DNA of 64,000 nt. Origin: Orthonyx spaldingii (Eukaryota > Chordata > Aves > Passeriformes > Orthonychidae). Of this stretch, positions 1 through 9,925 are shown in pieces. The stretch covers positions 1-64,000 of the forward strand of contig VZTJ01005701.1 of assembly GCA_013397795.1 (NCBI GenBank), given 5' to 3'. Positions within the stretch are counted from its first letter, which is position 1. Every line of letters starts with the position of its first letter. The translations under genes were made by a program, and so were the position numbers. The notes under the pieces were generated by a model that had not been told where the DNA came from, ran no database searches, and saw only the letters and a program-made list of their open reading frames with translations.

Positions 1-475
1 TGGGAAGCCATTCCCCCTTTTCCCCCTGTCCCTGCAGAGGGTGGATTCCTGGTTACACCTGGTCAGCAGCTCCTCAAGCCCATCCATGGGAAGTCCCTCA
101 GATCCAGGTGGTTTTCCAGGGAGCCCAGCCCGGGCTGTGCCCTGGAGCTGCCTGTGGGGAGCAGCAGTGTCTGCTTTGTGTCACAGGAACGTCTTCCATG
201 AAATGAAAAGCTGCTGCGCTTCCTCAGCCTCCTGCTGCCCTGAATTTCCCTTATCCTGTTGATTTGGGGAAAGGCCGGATAACTGTGCCAGCAGGGACAT
301 TCTCAGTAAATTGTTCCATGATTTTCTTGACGGGTGGGATATCAGCCTGAGGCTGCCTCTGAGCTTGAACCTGCCAGGGCCTGGTCTCTTTTCAGGGAGG
401 CTGTGGGAGAATGCACTGAGCTCCTCCTACACTGATTATCCAGAGTTTATCTCACATTCCCAAATCTGCCAGAGC
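1..475. other. Unassigned intergenic DNA
   Basis: No convincing exon, RNA gene or repeat is seen here. Short open frames exist on both strands but none has a recognisable domain. Confidence 0.5.
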
Positions 476-600
476 TCAGGGAGTGCTTGGACAATGCTCA
501 GGCACAGGGTGGCATCGTTGGGGTGTCTTTGCAGGGCCAGGGCTTGGACTGGATGATCCCTGTGGGATCCAACTCAGGATATTCCATGATTCTGTCAGGC
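476..600 (+). mobile_element. CR1 LINE 3'-end fragment
   Basis: The stretch carries the CR1 3' signature in sense orientation: 'cttggactggatgatccctg' followed by 'gatattccatgattctgtc'. It is strongly 5' truncated, as most avian CR1 copies are. It belongs to the subfamily with the 'ggatgatccctgtggg' ending rather than the 'ggcactggatgggatttaa' type. Confidence 0.7.
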
Positions 601-1190
601 TGAGCAGGAGAGAATCCTTTGGGATCTTTAAATATCTCCTGGTTCATAACTTCCCTGGAGCCAGCCCTCTGCCCCTGCTCTGAGCTGATCCCAGTCTGGG
701 TTGTATTTCCCATATTTCACCTTTCTGAAGGGTGCATTTTTCCTTGGAGTTGGTGTTGCAGATTGGATTCAGATTCTCTGCACTTCCAGGGGAGTTCCTT
801 TTTGCATGTTGAGGCCCAGACCCCTTGTGTTGGTCCAGGATACCTTTGTCCCTGGAACGAAGGACCAGCACTAAGCCTTGAATCCATCCCAGCTAAGCCC
901 GAGGCAGGGCCTGGCTCCCGGCCCCAGCGTGAGTGTTGGGGTCAGCCTGCTCCCTCCCAGCCTCACATTCCCTGGATTTGAGCTTTCTTTGGCATTTCTC
1001 GCTGTGTCCAATGGAGTTTGTGTTCTCCAGCCAAGACTGAGCCACATTGGTCAGAAGAGTTCTTAGAAACTCCGGCTTTCACTTCCAGGACCGTTGCTGT
1101 CACCGCGCTGCTCTGTGTCAGCGGAGAGGAGCGGGGCCAGCCGGGAGTGCCGAGCGCTCCCACTCCCCATTCCTGGCCCAGGGCCACTTT

Positions 1191-1256
1191 GGCACTGTCC
1201 CTCACTGTCCCTCACTGTCCCTCACTGTCCCTCACTGTCCCTCACTGTCCACTGCC
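1191..1256. repeat. 10-bp tandem repeat (CTCACTGTCC)n, about 6 copies
   Basis: Five perfect copies of CTCACTGTCC follow one another at 1201-1250, with a partial copy on either side. The array is perfect, so it is probably young and length-polymorphic. Confidence 0.95.
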
Positions 1257-1577
1257 CATGGGAATGTGAGGGTGCTGCAGGGTCGAGCAGGGCTGGGAAT
1301 GACAGCTCCCATCCCACATATTTATGGATTGAGGGACTCCAAGGCACAAACTCCAGATGCCCTTTGGTACTGGCACAGCTTCCCAACATCCCCATGAATC
1401 ACTGGAATGATCTGAGCCCAGTAAGTGCTCCGTAATTATTTTATCTGCTGCTGTGTGACAAATGCAATTTTTATTCCTCCTTTTTATCATCTCCCTGTAG
1501 GAAATTATTGATTCTGTCCTGTCTTGCTGAAGGATGTTGGGAAATGGAGTTGGAGCTGTGGCTCCCACCCTGGCAGC

Positions 1578-1725
1578 CTGACAGAATCATGGAATATCTG
1601 GAGTTGGAGGGGCCCACAGGGATCATCCAGTCCAGCTGCTGCCCTGCACAGACACCCCGACAGTCCCAGCCTGTGTCCCAGTGTTTTCCAGATGCTCCTG
1701 GAGCTGTGACCTCCCTGTGGCCAAA
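1578..1725 (-). mobile_element. CR1 LINE 3'-end fragment, antisense
   Basis: Reads 'acagaatcatggaatatctg...gatcatccagtccagctgctgccctgcacagac', the reverse complement of a CR1 3' end. It is the same subfamily as the fragment at 476-600 but inverted. Confidence 0.75.
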
Positions 1726-2754
1726 CCCAGCTCCCCATTCCCAGAGCTTCCCCCTGTCCTGGAGGTGAGGACACCTCAATCCTTGCACACCCCCAGGCCA
1801 CTGCAGGTGGCCCCTGATCCTCCAGCTGGGTCCTGGAACGTTGGAGCAGGGCAGAGATTGAAAGGTGTTTCCCCCAGGTTTTCAGCCACCATTTCCAACT
1901 CTTTAAACACCACGGAAAATTCATTTTCCTTCTCTTGCAAACCCCCTTTTTCACACACATCCCACCCTGGTGGATCTTTATCCAGAGCAGCTGCAGGGCT
2001 TGGGAAAGGAAAGTTTAACCCTCAGGGTGGGTTTTTCCCAATATTTCCCTGTCTGTCTGCCTGCTGGGTTCTCACCAGGACACTATTACTGACATTGTTA
2101 TTGCTGACTTTTAAGGCCTTGTGTGTCCCACAAGAGCAATGGGAGATCTGTGAGGAACGGAGCAGAATTCCATTTCAGTTGGGAATATTTCCCAAGGGAG
2201 TGTGTCACAAAGGCTCTGAGAATGAAGGAATTCTATTTAGATGATGTTAATCATTTATCTCTTCCCCTCTTCCAGGCTTTCATGAGGACAGATGAACGTA
2301 AAAGGAATTCTCTCTCTTGGACACACAGGCAAGAGCAGAAACAGAGCCATTCCAGCCACAAGCCATGTGCTCTGTTCCCAGGCTCCCTGTCAAACCCAGG
2401 GGCTGCTTTTGGGGAGGGATTTCATCCAAGCAGGCAGCTCTCAGCTCACTTCTGCAGCACCTTGGGAATGGCAAGTTTGGATTCAAACTTTCAGGACACC
2501 ACCATTGGAGACTGCACAGCAAATACCTGTCTGAAGAGGGGAGTGCCCCAGGACGTCAGGTGGAGCTGCTCCTGCTTGCTTGCAGATGTTTGGCTCATTG
2601 ACCGTGGGTTTCTGTGGTTGCTTTTGGGATGTGCTGTGCACTCCTTGGACCCTGGGTGTGTTTCCCTCGGGGGCGTGTCCTGCCCGGCAGCTCTGCCGTG
2701 CCTGCGGTGGGGCAGAGCAGCCCTTGTCCTTCCCCCTTCCCTGGAGTAACAGGA
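1726..2754. other. Unassigned intergenic DNA
   Basis: No gene is supported here. A few open frames of up to about 200 codons exist, but they are low in recognisable content and end in CR1 sequence. A small AT-richer patch at 2080-2280 is not repetitive within the window. Confidence 0.4.
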
Positions 2755-2892
2755 ACGACAAGGGACCTGCAGTCCCACCCAGTGCCACCCCTGCCATGGC
2801 AGGGACACCTCCCACTGTCCCAGGCTGCTCCCAGCCCCAGTGTCCAGCCTGGCCTTGGGCGCTGCCAGGGATCCAGGGGCAGCCACAGCTCC
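2755..2892 (-). mobile_element. CR1 LINE 3'-end fragment, antisense
   Basis: Contains 'cacccagtgccacccctgccatggcagggacacctcccactgtcccagg' in the antisense direction, then the 'tccagcctggccttggg' block. The extreme 3' terminus (ATTCTATG repeats) is not preserved. Confidence 0.85.
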
Positions 2893-5214
2893 CCCGCTCT
2901 GCTCCCTGCCCTTCTCCCAGAATGTCTGAACTTGGAGACCTGTGCTGGTGTTCTCTGACCAGGTTTTCATCGATGCTGTTGCCTTTCCCAAAGGTTTATT
3001 TGGACTCACTTTGGTTCCCAACATGGACTCTCACATGAGGCACAGGGAATAATTCCCAGGAGCTTCAGCTGGAGCCGTGCCTTCGCCAGCAGCCACAGCT
3101 CTGCACTCCCGGAGCTGCTGCCTGCACCCAGCAAGGATTTCTCTAGCAGCTCCTCCCAGGAGCTCCAGGCACTCTCTGGCAGGAGTCCTTGTGCTTCTCA
3201 CCATTCTGGAGCCACCGAGCCTTCCCTCCACCTGCAGCCCCTGATGGAGCAAAGCAGAAGCTGAAGGACCAGGGAGCACTCCATGGACTCAATTCCACCT
3301 CAGCATTGCTTGGGAGAAAAGAGGAATCTGGAGAAGGAGTTGTGCTGCCCCAGGCTCTGGCAGGGGGAGCCTTGGTGGGTTTGGGGTGTGGGATGACCAT
3401 GAGCAGGAGTGCATTGAGTCCATGCCAGGCACTGCCATCCTGCAGGAACAGCCTGTCCCTGTCCAGGCTTGCCCAGGGGGCCTAAAATGCTCAGAGACAC
3501 CTTCCAGGTGGGAAAACTCTGATCACTATTGGTCCTTAATCCTGAAATAAGTTCCTTTCTTCTGTTGTATCTGAAACCCACCCTGCATCTGTCTTTGACT
3601 TGCTCCTTTTCCCTCAGAAACAAATTCCTTTCCAGCTTGGCCTTGGGGCTCAGAATAATTAATGGAAACTCCCCTGGGACTCCAAGAAACAAATGCCTGC
3701 ATTTACAGCAAAGGTTCAACTCAATTTACTCCGTATTAAATCCATTCCTCCAAGAAAAACCCAGACAAAAGCACTGGGCTCGGAGGGGACGTGTGAGGGG
3801 CCGAGAGCTGATCCCACCATTCCCTGACTTTCTGTAGGTGGATGGAGCTGTGTCATTCCCTGGAGGGAAATGAGCTCTGTTATCCTGGGAATGAAGCCCT
3901 GGGGGTTCTGTTCAGTGGCAGATAAGGAGGCACCAGCTCTCCCCTCACGTCGGGTTTTATCACCTTGTTCCTCTCTGACACCAAATTTCCCCCTCAGAGA
4001 AGACAGAAACTCCATCTCCTGCAATCCCAGCTCCTGCAATTCCCTGGGCTCCCTTTCCCTGGCTGCTGCTGCAGAGCCTTTCTGCCTTTGAGGCTCCAGC
4101 CAGACCCTTAATTTGACAAGTGCTGTGGGAGCTGATGAAGCTGGAGCCGGATTTAGCCCTTCCAGGGCTCCTGCCAGAGCCAAGCCAGGGGTGGGAGCGA
4201 GGGTCCTTTTCCAGCTGCACCTTGGAGCTGCTGAAAGCTCAGGGTGGGCAGCCAGGTGGGGGTTTCCTGTCTCCCGTGACCCCTCAGCCATTATCCCCTC
4301 AAAGGTGACAATCCCTGTGCCTGCTCCCATTTTCTTGATGGTTTTTCCTTCCAGCAACAGCAGCTCCTGCAGAGACCCCAGACCCGGAGCCACCTTCCTG
4401 CTGCCAGGGTGGCCCTGGGGGTGACACAGGGGTGACCCTGGCCCAGGCAGAGACTCCTCCGCTTGCTGGTGTTCCCCTTGTCCTGGCTGTGCAGGAGCAG
4501 GTGCCTCTGACTGCTGAGGGGTGAGGGATGGTGGATGATGGGCATGGCGATGGCTCAGGACACCAACAGCACCTCCAACGTTAAATCCCAAATGAGGAGA
4601 AGTACAAAATTCTTCCCAAATGTGAGGGGCTTTCAGCGAAGAGGATCCCAAACATTCCCTCTGGCCGTGGCTCCTGCTGAGGCGGGTGGGCTGTCCCACA
4701 GGAGGGGTGCCCCCACACCTCACGGCAGCTGGCAGGGCCTGCCCTGACAGAGGTGCTGCTGATGCTTTGGGTCAATCAGGTTTTCCAGGGAAAGGCAGGA
4801 CAGCTGAGGGCACAGCTCTCTTTGGGATCCCGTTCCCAGACAGTCCCTCCACATTTGGGAAGGAATGTGCAGCCCTGTCTCAGCCTGGGCCGTGGCTCAG
4901 TTGGGCTGCCCGGGGTTGTTGGGATGTGTGAGCTGCCCTCCCGCTGGCCAGAGGCTCCCTGGGATGCTTCCAGCTGGGTTTGTTCCCTGGATTTCCCTCT
5001 GGGTGGTGCTCATCGTACCCCTGATAGCACAGAAAAGGAGAAATGGCTGTTAAATATGAATATTAATATGTAGAGTAGTATTTCTTTATTAAAGACACAT
5101 TTTGGGAAGCTCTGCTCCACTGGTGGGTGAGCAGCTCTTCCTCTGTCCCAGGAGAGTGAATTCTACATGGGCAGGTGGTGCTAGGGAAGGAGGGAGTGGT
5201 TTTGGACTGAAGAG
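2893..5214. other. Unassigned intergenic DNA, no gene seen
   Basis: About 2.3 kb of GC-moderate DNA without recognisable exons, RNA genes or tandem repeats. The longest frame, 335 codons on the minus strand (3716-4723), has no domain, no repeats and no paired splice signals, and I treat it as chance. Confidence 0.45.
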
Positions 5215-5450
5215 GAGAGACTGAGGTTGGAGATTAGGGAGGAATTGTTCCCTGGGAGGGTGGGCAGGCCCTGGCACAGGGTGCCCAGAGAAGCTGTGGC
5301 TGCCCCTGGATCCCTGGCAGTGCCCAAGGCCAGGCTGGACACTGGGGCTTGGAGCAGCCTGGGACAGTGGGAGGTGTCCCTGCCATGGCAGGGGGGGCAC
5401 TGGGTGGGCTTTGAGGTCCCTCCAACCCAAACCAGTCTGGGACTCCTCTG
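5215..5450 (+). mobile_element. CR1 LINE 3' end, sense
   Basis: A long copy starting at 'gattagggaggaattgttcc' and running through 'ggccctggcacagggtgccc' to 'caacccaaaccagtctggg'. It is the abundant subfamily of this window. The terminal ATTCTATG octamers have degenerated. Confidence 0.9.
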
Positions 5451-7352
5451 AGGTGCCCTGATGCTCCTCTGAACTCCCAAGTAACTTCCCCGCTCACAAA
5501 CCAGCAGGAAAACTCCCTTTCCATCCAACCCCACGGGCACCCAGCTTTTCCCAGTGCCTGCAGCATCCTTGCCCGGGGTGTGAATATCCATGGGACAGGG
5601 ACAAACCCTCATTCCAGCGTTTTCACTGCCACGTTTCAGTGGAGTGAGGCCCACAGACCCCATTCATCTCCATCCCTCCCTGTCACTTTCAGACTTGGAG
5701 ATAAATTCCCAGTCCTCCCATTCCCTCTGTTCTGACTCCCAGTTGATGTTCTCTCTCCGAGGTTGGGCTCACACCAAACAAAACCCTCACAAGTCAGTTT
5801 GCAAATATTGTTGTCAGCCCTTAATGACCTGCTAAAAATACCAGGAATGATTCATCTCCTGATCTATGGAAATGGGAATTATTTGCTCTTGGCAGCTCCT
5901 GGCTCTGGGCTGGGCTGCTGGAGAAGACAAGAATGAGCAGATCAAGGAATACTGAAGGGTTTTTTCTTCTGTTTCAGGGGAATAAAAACATTTTCTACAA
6001 AGCCAGGTGGGTTTTCCATGGCTGTGGGGAATCCCTGGGGGAGGTCTCAGGGTTTCTCAAAGTTGATGTCCCAAATGTGGACAGGGATGTCCAATTTTAT
6101 TAATGTGATTTTTAGACAGAAGTATTTAAACAGCAATAATTTTAACCAGGGATTTTCCAAACTGTTTTTGAGAGCCTTACAAAGGCTCAATATCTCGTAA
6201 TCTTTTAATAGCGGCTCTTAAATGCCCTAATAAGAAAATAAGGGCTGTTGTAATCACTTCTTTTTAATTGAAATAATCCCATTGGGTGTATTAAAGTGAT
6301 TTAAGGTTTAATTCCAAACCTCCTCAGCCCTGCAGGATGTTTAGTGGAAAAGTTTCCCAACCCCTGCCACACAATGAGGTGCAAAATGCCTCAAATCCTG
6401 CACTTTTCCAGCTCTCCTGGAGCAGAGCAGGGTCCCCAGATCCATGGGGTCCCAAACTTCTGTGGGGCTGGAATTTACTTGGGAATGATTTGGCAGCTGC
6501 TGGCTGGACATAGATCGACTTTCAGAAATCTGCAGCCGTTTGTGAGCGTCCCCTTAATGAAAATCCAATTATTGTTCTCAAATAACCACTCCTGGAATTT
6601 CATCATCTCTCGTGAGGAGTGGTGCGGGGGATCTGTGCCAGGGATCCATCCCAGGGTTTGGGTCTGGGGACTGCTGGGATTGGAGCAACGTGGATCAAAA
6701 AACCCATGGAGCAAGGAATTCCAGTCATCTGCTTTTTTATCTGGTTATGTTTATAGTTTAAATCCAAAAGTGACTGGGAATGGCAGGATTTGGGAGAAGG
6801 TGCCGAGTTTCCTAAGGGAGCTGAGGGAGCTGGGGGGTCTCTCCTGCAGTTCCTACAGCCAGGAGCTATTCCAGTGAACTGGAAGAGGAGCCAAAAGAAA
6901 CATCCCTTTGAAGCCCTGTTTACTTCAATGTGCTTTTATCGCCGTGCTGAGGAAGGAGCAAGTGGCTGTGTTTAACCGGGGAAGGAAAATATTTATGTAA
7001 CTCCACAACTTCCCTGTGTCTGGCTCCCAGAGCTCGGCAGGAGGTTTCCTGCGGATTTTGGCACCTTCCCCGAGCCCAAAGTGGGCACTCTGGGATGTCT
7101 GTGGGCCACACACCCACTGCGGGGCAGAGCAGCAGCGCTGTCACTGCCACCTCAGCCCCTCGGCCCTGTGGGTCACTGGGACACGGGCACAGCAGGGAAA
7201 GGCACAGAGCCAACGTGAAAATCGGATTTTGGGTCTTAATTCCCAACAGGATGGAGGGGTTGTCCTCAGCCATGGAGGAAACGGCCACAGGGAGAGGTGT
7301 GCAGGTTGGTGTGGAAGGATCTGGTGGAGTTCAGGGACTGTGGGTTTAATGC
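5451..7352. other. Non-repetitive intergenic DNA with an AT-rich island
   Basis: No gene is supported. The stretch 5990-6320 is markedly AT-rich and non-repetitive compared with its surroundings (runs such as 'tttttaattgaaataat' and 'ggtgtattaaagtgattta'), which is how conserved noncoding elements often look. Cross-species alignment would decide. Confidence 0.4.
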
Positions 7353-7425
7353 GGGAAGGGAAGGGAAGGGAAGGGAAGGGAAGGGAAGGGAAGGGAAGGG
7401 AAGGGAAGGGAAGGGAAGGGAAGGA
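7353..7425 (+). repeat. (GGGAA)n pentanucleotide repeat, about 14 copies
   Basis: A perfect pure-purine pentamer tract. Its regularly spaced GGG runs with 2-nt loops make the plus strand able to form G-quadruplexes, and the mirror symmetry also permits H-DNA. It ends 49 bp before the tRNA-Leu gene. Confidence 0.97.
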
Positions 7426-7474
7426 GCCGATCCCGGGCTCCAGTTGCAGTCCCATGGCAGACTTGCAGGAGTGG

Positions 7475-7556
7475 GGTAGCGTGGCCGAGCGGTCTAAGGC
7501 GCTGGATTAAGGCTCCAGTCCCTGCGGGGGCGTGGGTTCGAATCCCACCGCTGCCA
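7475..7556 (+). tRNA. tRNA-Leu (anticodon AAG)
   Basis: An intact 82-nt class II tRNA. The acceptor stem GGTAGCG pairs with CGCTGCC, with one T:G wobble, and a discriminator A follows. The anticodon stem CTGGA (7502-7506) pairs with TCCAG (7514-7518) around loop TTAAGGC, giving anticodon AAG at 7509-7511; A34 is normally edited to inosine, so CUU, CUC and CUA could be read. The long variable arm (CCC/GGG stem) is typical of leucine tRNAs. The internal Pol III promoter is intact: A box TGGCCGAGCGG at 7482-7492 and B box GGTTCGAATCC at 7535-7545. There is no intron, and CCA is not encoded, as expected in eukaryotes. The sequence matches the vertebrate Leu-AAG family except in the variable arm, so it looks functional rather than a tRNA-derived SINE. 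Confidence 0.96.
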
Positions 7557-7562
7557 GCTCTG

Positions 7563-7566
7563 TTTT
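7563..7566 (+). terminator. Pol III terminator (TTTT) of the tRNA-Leu gene
   Basis: A run of four T starts 7 bp after the tRNA 3' end, the usual distance for Pol III termination. It is the minimal length, so some read-through is possible. Confidence 0.8.
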
Positions 7567-7639
7567 AGCACCGAGGGAACCCCGGCGAGCCCCAGGGAAA
7601 CCTGGGGAGGTTTGACCACCCTGGGGCAGGGCCCGGGAT

Positions 7640-7882
7640 CCATCCGGGCAGGGATTGGATGGGAGATCGGGCAGGAATTGTTCCCTGTGAGGGTGGGGAG
7701 GCCCTGGCACAGGGTGCCCAGAGCAGCTGTGGCTGCCCCTGGATCCCTGGCAGTGCCCAAGGCCAGGCTGGACATTGGGGCTTGGAGCAGCCTGGGACAG
7801 TGGGAGGTGTCCCTGCTACGGCAGGGGTGGGGTGGGCTGGAGTTCGAGGCCACTCCCAACCCAAACCAGGCCATTCTATGGA
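7640..7882 (+). mobile_element. CR1 LINE 3' end, sense, just downstream of the tRNA
   Basis: Starts around 'gggagatcgggcaggaattg' and runs through the full 3' block to 'ccattctatgg', keeping part of the terminal octamer. It lies about 85 bp downstream of the tRNA gene. Confidence 0.9.
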
Positions 7883-8177
7883 AAGGCACAAACAAAACCC
7901 TGATTGGTGCCCCGGTCTCAGGTGGGGCTGTCCCACCCCGCTGGTGCCTGTTCGGGGGCTGGGGCACACATTAATTACCCAGAAATGGGTTTGCAGAGCT
8001 GCTCTGGGGCAGGCCGAGGTGGGAGCCTGGCCTAAAACCCTGAGCTCACGGCAAGGAAAGGTTCGTTCTGTGCTGCGGGAGGAGGAGGAGGAGGATGAGC
8101 ACTGAGCCCTGGGGCTGGAACTGTGGATTTTCATTGCATCATCTGCACAGGCTCTGCACACGAAGGAGATTATTTGT

Positions 8178-8278
8178 AATTATGGAATGGTTTGGACAGG
8201 AAGGGACCTTAAAGACCATCCTGTTCTGTGAGGTCCTTCCCAACCCACACCATTCTAGGGTTTCATGGCATTCTATGG
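8178..8278. mobile_element. CR1 3' ends in inverted (head-to-head) arrangement
   Basis: The left half (from 8183) reads antisense CR1, 'tggaatggtttggacaggaa'. The right half (8229-8275) reads sense CR1, 'gaggtccttcccaacccaca' then 'ccattctaggg' and 'ttctatggg'. The two arms of about 28 bp are imperfect reverse complements, so the element could fold on itself. Confidence 0.7.
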
Positions 8279-8399
8279 GTCCCAATTATTTGCTGCTGGA
8301 TCCAAAACAGAAAGGGAATTGTGTTGTGAACAACAGGGATCCTGTTTCACTCGCTGCTATTGCTGCAACCGAGACCTGGGGTGATTCTGCTCCAAACCC

Positions 8400-8676
8400 T
8401 TTCCCTGACCCCGGCAGCTGCTCCTTCTCCCATCCCGGGAGAGATTCCTTCTGCTGAGCCGGGGCTTTACCGCTCTGAGCCCAGCTCCGTGTGCAGCCCG
8501 CGGCTCCGGCAGCAGCCGGGGCCGAGACTCCTCTCACAGCTCCCGCCGAGCCCTTCTGTTCCGGGGACAGCGGCCCGGAGGAATCCTGGATTGCCCTGAT
8601 TTCCTTCTCGGTGACCACAGAGTCCGTGTGCCCTGCGGGCAATAAACGGAATAAACGCAATCCCTGACTTTTGGCG
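8400..8676. other. GC-rich non-repetitive segment, no gene assigned
   Basis: CpG dinucleotides are frequent around 8455-8590, and two AATAAA-type hexamers follow near 8640-8656 on the plus strand. A short exon or transcript end is possible, but no coding sequence is recognisable. Confidence 0.3.
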
Positions 8677-8782
8677 TGTTAATGAGCGCCTCGTTAATGA
8701 GCCACTCCTCCTGTTAATGAGCCACCCCCCGTTAATGAGCCATCTCCCCGTTAATGAGCCATCTCCCCGTTAATGAGCCGTC
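8677..8782. repeat. About 19-bp minisatellite (GTTAATGAGCCATCTCCCC)n, about 6 copies
   Basis: The core GTTAATGAGC recurs at nearly regular spacing. The first copies diverge and vary in length, while the last two are identical. Each unit contains a TAAT homeodomain-type core, but function is unknown. Confidence 0.9.
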
Positions 8783-9844
8783 CCTGCCGGAGCAGGAGGA
8801 GCTGCGGGAGGGCCACCAGCGCTGGGGTGGCACCAGTGTCGCCAGGCGGCTCCTCCCGCCGGGGATGGAGGGCTGGGAACGCCACCAGGACGGTGCCCTT
8901 TATCCAGGTGCTTCCTTGTGATTCCCTTCTCTGCTGAGGCCCCCAGGTCTGCTCCTTCTCCCAGAGGAGCCGCTTTTCCCGGCCGGCAGCTCCCGGAGCT
9001 CGGGGCGCAGAGGAGCCGCCGCATCCAGCGTTCCCTGCCCCCGACCGTTCCCCATCCCCACCCCGTCCGCATTCCTGGACTGGAGGAAAACGCTGCTCCT
9101 TCTTTCCAGACTCGCTGAAAAGCAAGAAGCTCATTTTAAGCACAAGCCGCAGAAAATATATTCAATATCGACACTAATGAGATCAGCCTGGCGCAGGGCA
9201 ATATTAATATTAATTGGATTAGGTCGCATTTAAGAGGAAACCATGTTTAACTTAATGCCTGTGATAAATGAGGAGGAAGGGAGGGAAATTTTCCTCCTCT
9301 ATTAAAAAAGCCAGAGCAGGACAGAAATAACGTGTGAGAGATGCCATCGCAGGGGGTGAGTGCGGGGACCTGCCCGGGGACCTTCGGGAGGTCCCTTCCA
9401 CCCAAACCAGCCCCTGACGCTGTGACAGCCCTCCCCACGTGTGCCCAGGAGGAAATTGTCACCTTGTCCCAGCCTCTTCCACAGTGCCACAGCCCTGGCA
9501 CCTGAGATCCCGGCAGGAATTGTGCTTGTTTGGTTACCAGTGGATTTTATTAACTCTTAGGCACTTCTGAAAGGGGAAACTTTTAAATTTCACTGGGGTT
9601 TTAGGCTAGGTCGAGTCTGTGGTCTGAATAGAGAGATTTAATCCCCCAAATAAACGTGTAGGGCCATAACTAGCGAGGCCATAATCATGTCCTGTTTAAT
9701 GTCATTATTATCTCATAATAGTGCAAACAGGATGTTCCTGCTGCCCTGTGCAGATTTGCGACAAGAGAATGATTTAACTCCACTTTTCTGCATCTTTTCT
9801 CTGTCAAAACCTTCCAGGGTAATTAATAAAGATGTAATTGGAGC
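8783..9844. other. Intergenic DNA with two AT-rich non-repetitive patches
   Basis: 8783-9080 is GC-rich. 9120-9260 and 9590-9840 are AT-rich, non-repetitive and carry homeodomain-like words ('tattaatattaattggatta', 'gggtaattaataaagatg'). No exon is recognisable. Confidence 0.35.
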
Positions 9845-9925
9845 ACGCTGGGCTGTGGAAGGTGGCCCTGCCCATGGCAGGGATGGGAGTTAATGTCCCA
9901 CCAAACCCAAACCATTCCACGATAG
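9845..9925 (+). mobile_element. CR1 LINE 3'-end fragment, sense
   Basis: A short remnant: 'ggtggccctgcccatggcag' leading to 'aaacccaaaccattccacga'. It carries internal deletions relative to the longer copies. Confidence 0.7.

Noticed and set aside
3716..4723. 335-codon minus-strand frame
   Set aside because: No domain, no repeats, no recognisable composition, no flanking gene signals; explained by GC-rich DNA.
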